Position numbers and translations under genes: made by a program | DNA from: Gymnorhina tibicen | Taxonomy: Eukaryota > Chordata > Aves > Passeriformes > Artamidae | Assembly (NCBI GenBank): GCA_013399875.1 | Contig: VXAZ01009309.1 | Span: 2,867,984-2,931,983 of the forward strand | DNA: 64,000 nucleotides | Direction: 5' to 3' | The notes under the pieces: model-generated | The model's input: only the letters and a program-made list of their open reading frames with translations | Told to the model about the DNA's origin: nothing | Database searches by the model: none | Shown here: piece by piece, positions 12,745 through 23,064 of the stretch | Layout: every line of letters begins with the position of its first letter | How positions within the stretch are numbered: the stretch's first letter is position 1

Positions 12745-13394
12745 CTGAGGGGGGATTGGGAAGGAATTGATCCCTTCAGGTTGTAATTCCCTAAATCCAC
12801 AGCCATGAAGTGTGATGTGAAAGGGCCTGATCCTGCCCTCACTGGCTTGAGGAAAGAGACAGAGAAAAAACAACCCAGCACCTGCAGCTGGGGCTGATTT
12901 CTAACCCGGTTTCCTATCCCAGCAGGAAAATCCCAGTTTCTGGCCATTCACTGAGATCTGCTGAGTGGTGGCACCCACTGTCCCAGGGTACCCAAAATAG
13001 CTCCCTGCTCCAAAACCCCAAAGGAGGAGATGGGGATGGGGCTCTCAGCGGAGGGGCTGGGGGAGCTCAGGGGATCCTGGGACTCTGTGGGGTGGGATGT
13101 GAGCCTGGCTCCCTTGGACTGCCCAAACTTCCCCCCGCCTTTTGATGGATCCTTTTCTCCCTCCTCAAACAGCTGCAGTGTTAGGGAAGCCCCAGACACC
13201 CTAAATCACCTCAGGGGGATGCTGGAGCAGAGGCAAACTCTCCCGGGGCCATTGCAGGGAAAGGGGCATTTGGGTCCAGACTCATTGCAGGCTTTTAGGA
13301 GGGAATAATTAGCTCCCTGTTTTTCACCAGGAGCTTGTCTTCCTCCCTGTCCTCTTGTGCCAGGACAATGTGTCATCACCAGAAGACGCAGCAT

Positions 13395-13605
13395 CATTTC
13401 CACAACACAAAAAAATAAAATAGCTGCTATTCATCAGCGGGCTTTGTGCTAATAGCCCGTGCTCTTTAAAGTGGGAGCGTGGCCGGGGCTGTTCTCACTT
13501 CCAGCTCGTGGGATAAAGGATCTCTGTGCAATCCTATAACAACCTCTTTCATCTGACGCCCTCAAAGTGCTTTTGGACATAAATTAATTAGGCCTCGCAA
13601 CACCC
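13395..13605. promoter_or_regulatory. AT-rich block, candidate conserved non-coding element
   Basis: A stretch less GC-rich than its flanks with ATAAATTAATTAGG (about 13578-13591) and several TAAAG words, lying directly before a CR1 copy. No open frame of note. Composition-based call. Confidence 0.3.
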
Positions 13606-13768
13606 TGTTGGGTTCCAGCTCACCCAAGGGTTTTCATCGCGTGTTCAAACAATTCATCCCATCTTTGTGGCGCCGGTTTTCGGCTGCCCGAGGGTCACGG
13701 CCAGCCGGGGGGGTGAGCAATTATTTCTGGGAATCCTGGCAGGGCTGGGCTGCCCTCAGGGTTAATCA

Positions 13769-14006
13769 AGGAATCATGGAATGGTTTGGATTGGAAGGGA
13801 CCTTAAAGCCCACCCAGTGCCACCCCTGCCACGGGCAGGGACACCTTCCACTGTCCCAGGGTGCTCCAACCCCCGTCCAACCTGGCCTGGGACACTTCCA
13901 GGGATGGGGCAGCCACAGCTGCTCTGGGCACCCTGTGCCAGGGCCTCACCGCCCTCCCAGGGAAGGATTTCTCCCCAGTATCCCATCTAAACCTACTCTT
14001 TTTGAG
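13769..14006 (-). mobile_element. CR1 LINE, 3' end fragment (minus orientation)
   Basis: Read on the plus strand it starts with GGAATCATGGAATGGTTTGG, the reverse complement of the CR1 3' terminus. It then follows the familiar CR1 order: the cys-pro-rich CCTGCCACGGGCAGGGACAC segment, 'gtccaacctggcctgggacacttccaggga', and the 'cagccacagctgctctgggcaccc' segment, ending near TATCCCATCTAAACC. It is a 5'-truncated dead copy without coding capacity. Any ORF crossing it is a shadow. Confidence 0.95.
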
Positions 14007-14099
14007 GGGCTGGGCAGGCCCTTGCAGGATCTGGGCTGTTCAGGGATTTGCCGTGTGGAGATTGTGGTGCTGGGGATGTGGAGTGGCTCATCAGTGGCT

Positions 14100-14260
14100 T
14101 CAGAGTCCTAATTAGATCTCTTTAATGAGCACCCACGCCACTATCAGGGGTTCCTCTGGGGCTAAGAGGTGGTCCAGGCTCTTTTAATTACTCCTGACTC
14201 TTAATTTTCGTGTCTGTGCTAATCCTTGTAGTTCCCCTTCCTCCCTTACCAGGAAACACT
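14100..14260. promoter_or_regulatory. AT-rich block, candidate conserved non-coding element
   Basis: Contains CTAATTAGATC, TTTTAATTACTCC and CTTAATTTTCG within 110 bp, so three homeodomain-type cores. No coding frame. Composition and motif content only. Confidence 0.33.
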
Positions 14261-15409
14261 TCCTCTTCCTCTCCGCTCCTTGCACAAGTTTTTTCCTTCT
14301 TTTTTTTCACCCAGATCTCACAGAAGGAGACGGAGCAGGTAGAACCTGCCCACCTGCGACACCCCAAACCAGGGAGTTAGGTCGGGAGGGCTGAGCTTTG
14401 CAGAGGAAACACGGGAAGGCGGCTGGGATGGAGAGCCTGTCTCCCGCTCCCGCAGGGAGCCGAGGAGACACCGGGAGCGCCAGGGGCAGACACCCTGCAG
14501 GCACTGGATGTGCTCAGCCCTCTCCCAGCACAGGGGACAGCCACACCTCACCCAGGAGCTTCCTGCACCTCTCCGGTGCGGGAATTGCCTTGGGATGGGG
14601 TGAGAGCTACCCCGAACGTCCTTTCCCCCATCCCCTCCTCCGTGCAGGGGCGGGCAGGACTGCCTCACCGGCACAAGCGTCTCCGAGCGCTTTTAATTCC
14701 ATTTTCGGATTCTCCTGGCCAGGGAGGGGGCACTGCCGCAGACATGAAAGCCCGGAGGCGCTTCAGAAGGCAGGAGGGGAGGAGGAGGCTGCGTGCTGCG
14801 AGAGGCAGCCCCGGCTCTTAGCGCTGCCCCGGCCGCCTTTGAACGCGGCCAGCGAAGGCGTTTGATCTCCAGCCGAGCCCTCGGTGTTCCTGTGATCGGG
14901 GTGAGACCTCTCCTGCCCGGGGAGCCGCCTCTCGGGAAGCTTTTTCCCGGGAAAAGGCTTTAAGCTCCCCTCCTGCTGGCTGACCTTCGCACTGGGGAGG
15001 GGGGAGAAGGCTTTGGGGGCATTTCTGGTGCTGGGGTGAGAGGACAGAGGATCTCCTCCCCCAGCAGGAGGGGCTGGGGGCTGCGTGTGCCCCAAAACGG
15101 GGTCCCTGCAGGGCACTGAGAGGGTTTGGCCTTGTCCTGGCAGGGCAGTGACGATTCCAGCGGCCCCATCCTAAAGAGAAGGACCAAGCCAGCCCCAGGG
15201 TCAGAGCCTGCTGTGGGCGGTGGGGGAAACTGAGGCACAGAGCTGCTCCGAGCCTTGCAAAGCGCTCGAGCACGGGTTTAAGTTAAGCTGGAGCCTGGGG
15301 TTCTACACTGAGCCATCCTCCGACGTTTTCCGCGGGGTTTTTTTTCCCCCACTTTGACTGAAGCAAAAAGGGTTTTCAAAAGCGGGGCTCGGGCCTTGAA
15401 GTGACACGT
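14261..15409. other. Gene-free GC-rich sequence
   Basis: No repeat family or gene is recognised. ORFs of up to 155 codons occur in overlapping frames and reflect low stop density. Confidence 0.55.
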
Positions 15410-15800
15410 AATTGAGGGTGGTAATTAAAGGCACAGCCGAGCGCCGAGTGAGAAAAGGGAAAAATAAAGGAAAAGTGCCGGCTGCAATTTTACAATTTAA
15501 TTAGGTTCGCTCGCTGCCGTAGCGGGGAGGTGGCAGCAGACCCTGGGGGCACACGAGACTTTCTGATGTTTCTGGGATCCAGCTTTCCCGAGGAAAACTG
15601 CGCAGCTCCGCCGCACATTAAAAGCCTATTTTAATATAATTTTCCCACCACCCCCCCCCCCACCGAGAACGGGGGAGCTTCTTGAAGCAGAAACTTTCAA
15701 TAATTAAAAAAGCAAAAAAAAAAAGGAAAAAAAAATTAATAGTAAGTGTTGATATGGAAAGCGTATGAAAATAGATCTCTGCTGACTTCCCCGCTCTGAG
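15410..15800. other. AT-rich stretch with homopolymers
   Basis: Two AT-rich patches (15415-15510 and 15610-15800) flank a C11 run at 15651-15661. A-runs follow at about 15710-15735. TTTAATTAGG-like words are present. It may be a weak regulatory element, but the homopolymers make this less sure. Confidence 0.35.
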
Positions 15801-16044
15801 ATATCACTGCCTGGCAATGTTTTCAGCTTCTCTAATAAGAGAGCTCTGGTTGGTGGCTTCGGCAGCACTGGGAGGCAGAAAACAAGGATTTGAGGGCAGG
15901 ATTGTGCGTCCCAAAAGCCGCCTGGGCAGTGGGTCAATGTTGGGGGAAGTCAGTGCCAGCCTTGCAGCAAGATTTTGGGGTGGCAGCTTGGCTTTTGTGG
16001 GGCACAGCCCAGCCTGGGGAGAGCGGCGCTTTGGCATGGGAGCG

Positions 16045-16215
16045 TTCTCACTCGTATAAATTATATAAATCACCCCCCTGGATGAGGGAGTGTGCACATA
16101 AATATGTAGATTTAGGCTCCAGCCCTCATGACTTATTCACCAGCAGCATCATATTGTTTCTAACTTTGGAGCAGTTCCTGGAAACTGTTCGTTCTTCAAA
16201 TTAAAAAAAGATCGA
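16045..16215. promoter_or_regulatory. AT-rich block, candidate conserved non-coding element
   Basis: TATAAATTATATAAATC (16056-16072) and CATAAATATGTAG mark a locally AT-rich stretch with no ORF of note. It ends at a CTG microsatellite. Composition-based. Confidence 0.3.
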
Positions 16216-16220
16216 TGGGC

Positions 16221-16251
<31 letters not shown>

Positions 16252-16252
16252 G
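16221..16252. repeat. (CTG)n microsatellite
   Basis: Ten CTG-type triplets with one TTG interruption. Forward translation gives a run of leucines, reverse gives alanine or serine. No gene context supports a coding role. Confidence 0.95.
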
Positions 16253-16573
16253 CAGCGCCGCCGTGCCTGGGGACGGGCTGGGCAGCAGCAGGCGCCTCCC
16301 ACAAGCCTGGATCCATGCAGGGGCTCGCACCCATCCCGGGAAGGGAAGGGGGAGCTCTCTGGATGTGGAGCGGGAGTGAGAGTCGTGCCCTGGCTGTGTT
16401 CTCCCTCTCACGAGGCAGTGGCTCTCCTGCGCTGAACCTCCAGCTTGCAGAGGGACAAGGGGAAATCTTCACTTTTGCAGCAGTTTTGGAGCTTTTTGAA
16501 GCACCCTTGGGGTGACCCAGGAGGTTTTTCCACATCCCCCTGCCCGCCTGATGCTTGGGCTGCTGCGGGGTGA

Positions 16574-16824
16574 CAGTGATGCTTCAAACTGAAGGAGCGG
16601 GTTTGGCTTAGGAAGGAATTCTCGGCTGTGAGGGTGGGGAGGCCCTGGCACAGGGTGCCCAGAGAGGCTGTGGCGGCCCCTGGATCCCTGGAAGTGTCCC
16701 AGGCCAGGTTGGACGGGGCTTGGAGCAGCCTGGGATGGTGGAAGGTGTCCCTGCCCATGGCAGGGGGGTGGAATGGGGTGAATTTTAAGGTCCCTTCCCA
16801 CCCAAATCATGATTCCATGATTCC
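16574..16824 (+). mobile_element. CR1 LINE, 3' end fragment (plus orientation)
   Basis: Begins in a CAAACTGAAGGAGCGGG segment corresponding to the CR1 'taaactgaaagagggta' region. It continues through 'gagggtggggaggccctggcacagggtgcccagagaggctgtgg', with GGTTGGACGGGGCTTGGAGC further on. It ends in the short terminal repeat ATGATTCCATGATTCC (16809-16824), the 8-bp tail typical of CR1. A 5'-truncated, non-coding copy. Confidence 0.95.
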
Positions 16825-16969
16825 ACACAGTTCCCACCTCCCTGGCCTCCACCCCAGCCTCTCACTGCTAAACTCAGCTCTGATTTTTCTACCTTTTCCT
16901 GCGACTGGGACACTCGGGGACAGCGGGGGCAGCGTCCAGCCCACAAACGAGGCGGTGTCACCCGGGGTG

Positions 16970-16993
16970 GATGCATGGATGGATGGATGGGTG
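16970..16993. repeat. (GGAT)n microsatellite
   Basis: About four to five GGAT units in a row, directly visible. Confidence 0.85.
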
Positions 16994-17079
16994 GGAATCC
17001 TCTTGGCTGCTCCCGCTGCTCGGGACCATTGCCCAGGAAACGAGCAGCCCCCAGCAGGTTTCACAACAGCAGTTGTGGC

Positions 17080-17275
17080 ACATCCCAGAATATCCTGCTT
17101 AATGGACTCCGTCAAGTCAAGTATTGTCCTAAATGGTTCCGAGCGAGGAGCAGGGAGGCAGTAACAATGCAGACATGCCATTTTCCAAGGAATTATGCCT
17201 GGCCGGGATTTATCGGAGAGCTCAAATTGCTGTTAATAAAACACAGTTTTGCTGGCGCAAGGGAAATTGGTTTTT
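17080..17275. promoter_or_regulatory. Candidate conserved non-coding element
   Basis: Unlike its flanks this stretch is low in CpG and rich in ordered AT words (GCAGTAACAATGCAGAC, AATTATGCC, GTTAATAAAACACAG). AACAAT near 17162 resembles a SOX core. No coding frame. Conservation untested. Confidence 0.35.
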
Positions 17276-19024
17276 GCAGAGGCTGGAGGGATCCAAGTAG
17301 AATATTCCGGGTGTCATCTCTGGCACGGCAGGAAAATGAGTTCCCTGCTTTTGACAAGGCCGGCGAGGTTGGATCCTTCACCCTCTTAGAAAGGAGATCC
17401 CGAAAGGGCTTCCCCGCCTGGACTGCTGCTGGCTCCCTAAAATCCCTCAATTCCTTCACTCTCCCCTTTGCCAGCCCTTAAAGCTGCGTTGTATCTTTTT
17501 GATGTGTTTTAGATTTCTTTCCGTTCCTGAGAAGTTCTCCTGCCCACAGCCCCTTCCGAGTCTGCCCGGTTTCCTCCCAGATTTCTTTCCTCGCAGCTCT
17601 GTGCCGCTCCTCTGAGCGGGGAGAGCCCCAGCCCCTTGTTTCAAAGCACAGATAAACACAAATAAACTCCCCGTCCTGCAATTCCTCCACTGCAACTCCG
17701 TTCTTTTCCTCGCCTTGTGCATTCAAGGGAGCGGGAGCGCTCGGGAAAAAACGCCGCAATTTAATTTGGGAATCATTCCGCCCAGAGGAGCCGCAGAGGA
17801 GGAGAGCGGAGATCTCTGGCGTCAATAAATCACGGCGTGTTGGGGACTCACAGCTCTGCACATCGCCCGGCTGTGCCAGGGTGGATGTGGGCATCCCCCA
17901 GCCCCGGCCCGTCTGCGGCAGGGCCCTCCTGGCACGGAGGTGTGAGATTTGGGGGATTCGTGTTTATTCGGTGTGTTTGTTCGAGAGGCGAGCGTTCGCT
18001 GACGTGTTCCTGGCGAATCTGGGGTGTTAATTACTGGGGGCCAGAGCACGGCAGAGCTGGAAGCCGCTCCTCACCTGCCGGGTCCCTGCTGATCCAACAC
18101 TGGAGGACAGCCCGCACTCACAGGAGCTTCGGGAATCCCCATCCCCGGAGGTTCCAGGCTCTGTTTCCAGCCCCAGCCCTTCTGTGGGAATTTCTGCTGC
18201 CCTCGGGTCCAGCTGTGATCCCGGGACGCCCGAGGCACTGAGCTTTCCTGGGATTTCCTGCTTCCCTCAAAGGATGGGCTTTCCCTGGGGAAAGGGAAAG
18301 GGTGGGCTCAGACAGGGACTGTGGACCCCCAGGACCTGATACCACCTCCCCTCCCGAGGGTGTTGGAGCAGCAATCAGCCCGTGCCCGGGGGACTGCTGG
18401 AACATTTCCAAGCAGAGGAAAAAGCCCCATTTTCCCTCCCCTCCTGGTGGGGATGAAACCGGAGATGGAGCCGCTCCGGAGAGCAGAGCCGCCCTCCCCG
18501 CTGCCGCCGGAATAACAATGACTGCGAGAGATAATTAGCTGAGCTTCTCCAGTCCTGACAATTAATTGAACCCCTCCAACCCCGGTAATTAACTCGAGCC
18601 CCTCCAACCTCGGTAATTAACCGAGTTCCTCCAACCCCAATAATCAGCCCAGCCCCTCCAACCCTGATCAATAACTGAGCCCCTCCAAGCCTGGTGTTCA
18701 GCCCCGCCCCTCCATCCAAGCCTGCTCAGGGCGGTGCTGCCCCATCCTCACCCGAGGGAGATGCTGGAGACGGTCCCCAGGAGCCACCGGCCCGTTCCCA
18801 TGGCTCTGCCCACCCCCAGAGGGCTGAGCTCCTCCCTCGTGACCCCCAAAATCATCCCAGCCCGGGAGCAGCAGCTTCTTCCCCGCGCTGGAGGAGACTT
18901 AGCAAAGTCCTGAGAGGATTGCGGGGAATTTTGCTCCCTGATTATTCGTGTCTAACAAGAACTGGCAGCTTCTTTATTTTCTGCTCTCCCAGGCTTTTCC
19001 AGAGGCTTTTCCCCGCTCACCGTG
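17276..19024. other. Gene-free sequence holding a minisatellite
   Basis: Apart from the 27-30 bp array at 18532-18715 nothing is recognised. ORFs of up to 168 codons are overlapping and unremarkable. Confidence 0.55.
18532..18715. repeat. 27-30 bp minisatellite with a homeodomain-type core per unit
   Basis: About six degenerate units follow one another, each with a CCCCTCCAACCC-type half and a TAATTA-type half. The AT cores fall at 18532 (TAATTA), 18562 (TTAATT), 18586 (TAATTA), 18614 (TAATTA) and 18641 (TAATCA). Later units have diverged and lost the core. Spacing between cores is 30, 24, 28 and 27 bp. The array is real; a binding function is inference. Confidence 0.85.
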
Positions 19025-19260
19025 CAAGGGTTTTCAGCAGGTTGCTTAAGTTTTATTGCTTTGATCCCATAATGTGCCGTTATGCAACGAGACAAGCTCT
19101 TCCCGTCACTTCCCTGGCTCCAGCCAGGCCTTCTGCCGGAATGGGCACGGCACTGCCTTGAAATATTAACGAGTTTTACCTTAATTACCTTTCAAGCTTC
19201 TCAGGGCTCTCTCTTCATTTCCCTTCTCACGCTCTTTTTAATATCAGCCACCAGCAGAGC
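19025..19260. promoter_or_regulatory. AT-rich block, candidate conserved non-coding element
   Basis: Contains TTTTATTGCTTTGATCCC, GTTATGCAACG and TTACCTTAATTACC. Locally AT-rich with no ORF of note beyond a 130-codon overlapping frame. Composition-based. Confidence 0.3.
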
Positions 19261-21064
19261 CAGATGCTGGGTGAGGGTGGGATTTATCCCCCTCCCCTCC
19301 TCATCCCGTGCTTTGGATGCTGCCAGGGGGAAGGAGGGACCTCGGGGGTGTGGGCAGCTCCGTGGGCACCGTGCAGGGTGGGGATTTTTTTATCTCATGG
19401 CTCAACATTTCCCCTTGGAATTCTGGTTTCTAGAAGGAAGAGAGCGCCCGACACTTTTCCCGTGCCTCAGATGAACGGGGTGCCGCGGGATGTCCCGTGT
19501 GCCGCCCAGAATCAGCCTCTCCACCCTCCCTGGAGACTTTTCCTCTGTCCCCACTGTGGCCCTGGGAGAGGCAGCAGCTTCCTGCGGCGCCTCCCGAGCT
19601 GTCCCCACGCTGTCACGTCTGCTGGTGACACTTAAACTCCTGCAAACATTTATTAGATAAGTGCATTGGGGTAGCAGCACAGCGACGGCATCTCCGAGGC
19701 GCTGCTGCAGCTAATTGCCTGATTCATCCCGATTCCTCGTCAAGAGGAGCCCTGGCCCTGCTGGGCACGGGGCTGTGGCTCAGGGGACGGAGGGGGAAGG
19801 ACAAGGGGGGTGGGGGTGGAATTTATGGCACACCTCAGCCCCGCAAACCCAGCTCCTTTTTAAGCCAGGCGGGGGGGACTGCGTCGTTCCTCGTTTGTTC
19901 ACGTCCTTTTTGGTTCAGTAACACACATCCGGCCGCGGAATTCCGCACGGAGCACGGGAAAGTAGGGCAGGGGAGACACTAATAGCTCCCAACAAGGAGG
20001 CTGATTCATGGCTCTCTGCTGCAGAAGCCCCGTTTAGCTCCCCAAAGCCTAATTTTGCGTTCACTGTCGTGTTCCACCGGCCCCGCGGGAGGCGGCTGGG
20101 TGCTGCGGGCGGCGGGATGCAGGCACCCGGTGGGATGCAGGGAGCCGTGGGATGTGGCACCCGGTGGGATGCTCTGCCTCTTCTCCTGGCCTGTCCCCAC
20201 AGCTGATGTGTTCTGTCAGGTTTTTCGCCGCGTTCTGGCGGCGTTTTCCCACCCGTCAGTGGGATCGGGGCCGGCAGGAGGGACGGCAGCGTTTCCAGGC
20301 AGCGCCGGGGGCTCGGGGCTGGGGAGAGCAGCAGCTCGGGTGTGCTGCTGTCCCCCTGGCTGGTGGCTTCGCGAGGCTTTGGTTATCACCCCCAAAACTT
20401 CTCCTGTGCCTCACTGGGCAAAGCCAACTTCTCCAGCTGGAAGCGGGGCTGGGATTGGGTTATTAACGCCACGAGGGGCTGTGAACCCGAACCAGCCACT
20501 TTTTAAATGCTTTATTTCCTCTCCCACACAACCTCTTCGTGTCCTCTGCTCAGACCTCTGATGAGCTCTCACACGGCTGGAGAGGAAGGGGGGAAGCAGG
20601 GAAGGAGGGTGTGATCCCACAGGGAATTCGACACTGGCAACTCCCAGCCCCATCTCCCCAACCCCCCCACACCCTCCAGGCCTTTCCCTTTGCACCTTTC
20701 TTGCTTTCCTGGGTGTTTTTCCCAGCAGGAAAGTGGCAGGTGGAACTCCTGCATCCCATCAGCGCAACGGGCTGCCACATCCTTACAAAATAAACCATAA
20801 ATCCTGCTCTGAGGAGTCACCTCCCGGACTTTTCCTGCCGCCGCTTTTCCTTGACACTTAATTTTTGGAGGGTTTGGGGGTTGTGAAAGCGGCCTCAGAC
20901 CCTCCCCGCTTTGCAGCTGCAAGGAAGCTCTCGTGGCCCCCAGCTCTGCTCTTCCAAAGAATGGGGTAGCAGCAGTCCCTGCTGGATTTTCCCTGGATCT
21001 CTGCTGGTTTGGAGCACCTTTTCCACCAGAAAATTTCGCTGTGGATGGATGGGCAGCCTCTGAG
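19261..21064. other. Gene-free GC-rich sequence
   Basis: Nothing recognised except a G-quadruplex-type run at 19783-19816. ORFs of up to 172 codons overlap on both strands. Confidence 0.55.
19783..19816 (+). other. Potential G-quadruplex tract
   Basis: Four G-tracts of 4, 5, 6 and 5 bases (19783-19786, 19792-19796, 19805-19810, 19812-19816) separated by short loops. This fits the general four-tract quadruplex pattern; folding is inference. Confidence 0.6.
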
Positions 21065-21430
21065 AGCACGCTGGATGTGTGGCTCATTAATTACTCCTGT
21101 TACAGGGCTATTAGAGCCAAAAAATTGCATTATTAAAAAGAAATCTTCACAGATGCTTCAAATGCGCCGACCTATTCAATAGCTGACACTGGGTCATAAT
21201 TAAAAGTAAAAAGTAGGGGCCAGAAGGGGACAAAAAATGGCAGATTCCCTGAATATGGTTAATGGAAACATTATTAACATTAGGAAATTGCATAGGAGAA
21301 ATCACTGGCTCCTGGCCTGGTTTAAATATGCATCAGGCTCCTGACGTGTGCCTATGGTGATTAACAGCATTAACAGGAAAAAATATTAAATTAAAGCCAT
21401 CAGGCTGCCTTTAATGGCTGTGTCTGGCTC
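21065..21430. promoter_or_regulatory. Long AT-rich block, strong candidate conserved non-coding element
   Basis: About 365 bp of clearly AT-rich, CpG-poor sequence between GC-rich flanks. It has TCATTAATTACTCC, GTCATAATTAAAAG, ACATTATTAACATTAGG and TTTAAATATGCATC. Stop codons occur in all frames. The ordered, non-repetitive AT words are typical of developmental enhancers, not of degraded repeats. Conservation untested. Confidence 0.45.
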
Positions 21431-21689
21431 CTTTGTTCCCTTCATGCCAGCAGGCAGGGTCAGTCCCGGGATATTCCTGCTCCGGGATGCGGAGAAGTTT
21501 TCCAGCCAAACTGAGAACCCGGAGGAAAATCAGTGCTGCCCTCGGTGGATTTGCAGCTCCTCCACGTGAAACCTCTCCCAGTTCCCTTTTGCACCCCGAA
21601 ACAGCCTTTGGGGGGGGCTGCTTTCACTCCGTTTTTCTCAGCTCAAACTCACAGCTTTGCTTTGCTTTGCTTTGAGGGGTTTTTTTTTT

Positions 21690-21980
21690 TTGCCTCTCTC
21701 CATTTGTCCCTCGCCGATGTCGCTGTGAATCAATCCGGCGTCGGGCCCATTCGCCACCTAATATTTCTCAATAATTTATGATCAGCAGTTTAATCCTCCC
21801 GGGAGCTCCCTCCACATTAAAGCCTCTTGCTCAGTCAGGTCATGTCGCAGACTGGAAACACTTCCAGCCCTTTGATTTGTTTGTGTTTTATGCTTTTGTT
21901 GGGAGAGCAGTAAAAGACGAGGATTTTTCCCCCCCGTCTTGGAATGAATTTATCATCTGGGTTGTTTCCTCGATTCTCTC
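21690..21980. promoter_or_regulatory. AT-rich block, candidate conserved non-coding element
   Basis: Moderately AT-rich with CACCTAATATTTCTC, AATAATTTATGATC and TTTGATTTGTTTGTG. A T-run precedes it at about 21680-21691. Composition-based. Confidence 0.3.
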
Positions 21981-22499
21981 CGGCTGAACCGTCGCTTTCT
22001 GGTGGCTCTCATCTCCCTCGCTGGGGGCCCTGCTCCATATGGATGCTGTGGGATGCAGTGGGATGGGAGTGCAGAGCAGGAATCAGCTGCCAGAGCATCC
22101 ACATCCCCCTTATCCCCGAGATATCCCATGGGATAACAGCGGTTGGGTGAACCTCCTGCTCTGATCGAGCTGACCGACATCCCTCACTCCAACCAACCCC
22201 CAGGTTTGGTTCAAAAAGTGAAAAAAGTGCCAAGCAGCTCAGAAGCTGGAGCAGGCTTGGAAAAAGAGATTTATTTTCTGAGTGTTGCAGCTCTCAAAAT
22301 GAGAAAGTCCCCAACTTTCAGCCTAAAAAGTGAGATGTCTCAGCCCCTCTGCTCCCTCTGGACCAGCACCAGCAGCAGGGCCAGGCTCTGTGCTGGTTTT
22401 CAGGGCAGAAACCAGCTCGTCCCAGCACCCCTTGGCCTCTCCATCCCGTTTCTCCTCCCAAAGTTCGGGTGGATTTAGGGCAGCTCATCCCTGGAAATG

Positions 22500-22605
22500 C
22501 GGCACCGCTGTCGAGGTTTCTGCAAGGCTGATTAAAGCCATTCATGGAGAATAATACAAACGGAATGGAGAATAATATTAATTAACACTTTCACCCTCTC
22601 CCTAG
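22500..22605. promoter_or_regulatory. Small AT-rich block with a short internal duplication
   Basis: ATGGAGAATAATA occurs twice about 22 bp apart (about 22544 and 22566), the second followed by TTAATTAACAC. Too short to classify further. Confidence 0.25.
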
Positions 22606-22880
22606 GAGGAATCAGGCTGGACCTGCTGCTCTGCCTCTTTCCTCGGAGCACTTTTCAATCCCAAAACCAGCCCGTTTTTGGGAGCTGCTGCAGGGAAGTG
22701 CCACTGGTGGTGGCACCAGAGCTCAGCTCAGTGTCCCGGGTGCCAGCCCCTGGAAGCTTTGGGAATGCAGAATTTTCGGCATCCCCCAAATCCCAGGTGT
22801 GGTTTTCCAGGCACGAAGCGAATCCTGGCAGGATTTGTTCCTTGTCCCTTGCAGCTGCTCTGGAAAGGGTCTTTACAGCT

Positions 22881-23064
22881 CCAGGGAGGAGTTTCTTTAG
22901 CCAGGGACTGAACAAAAGGGTCATTAAGGGTTAGGGTTAGGAGTCAATCCTGGTAAATTCCAGGCAGGAACTCTTCATTCTCCAGGAAGGAGTTTCTTCA
23001 CCCAGGGGCTGAAAAAAAGGGGTCATTAATGGGTAAATCCTGGTGAATTCCAGGCAGGAATTCG
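22881..23064. repeat. Imperfect tandem duplication, unit about 85-100 bp
   Basis: Copy 1 (22881-22980) and copy 2 (22982-23064) share CCAGG(G/A)AGGAGTTTCTT, GGTCATTAA and ATTCCAGGCAGGAA in the same order. Copy 1 carries an extra GGGTTAGGGTTAG segment (22928-22940), which has telomere-type hexamers. The start of each unit resembles part of CR1 ('gagtttcttcacccag'), but the rest does not, so the origin is open. Confidence 0.8.

Larger units (their letters stand above)
12146..13394. other. Gene-free sequence with simple repeats
   Basis: No gene is recognised. The stretch holds a GGA microsatellite and an exact 15-bp duplication, listed separately. ORFs here mostly read through those repeats. 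Confidence 0.55.

Noticed and set aside
16149..16535. Poly-Ser/Ala frame on the reverse strand
   Set aside because: Caused by the CTG microsatellite at 16221-16252.
22928..22940. Interstitial telomere array
   Set aside because: Only about two TTAGGG units; too few to call an interstitial telomeric repeat.
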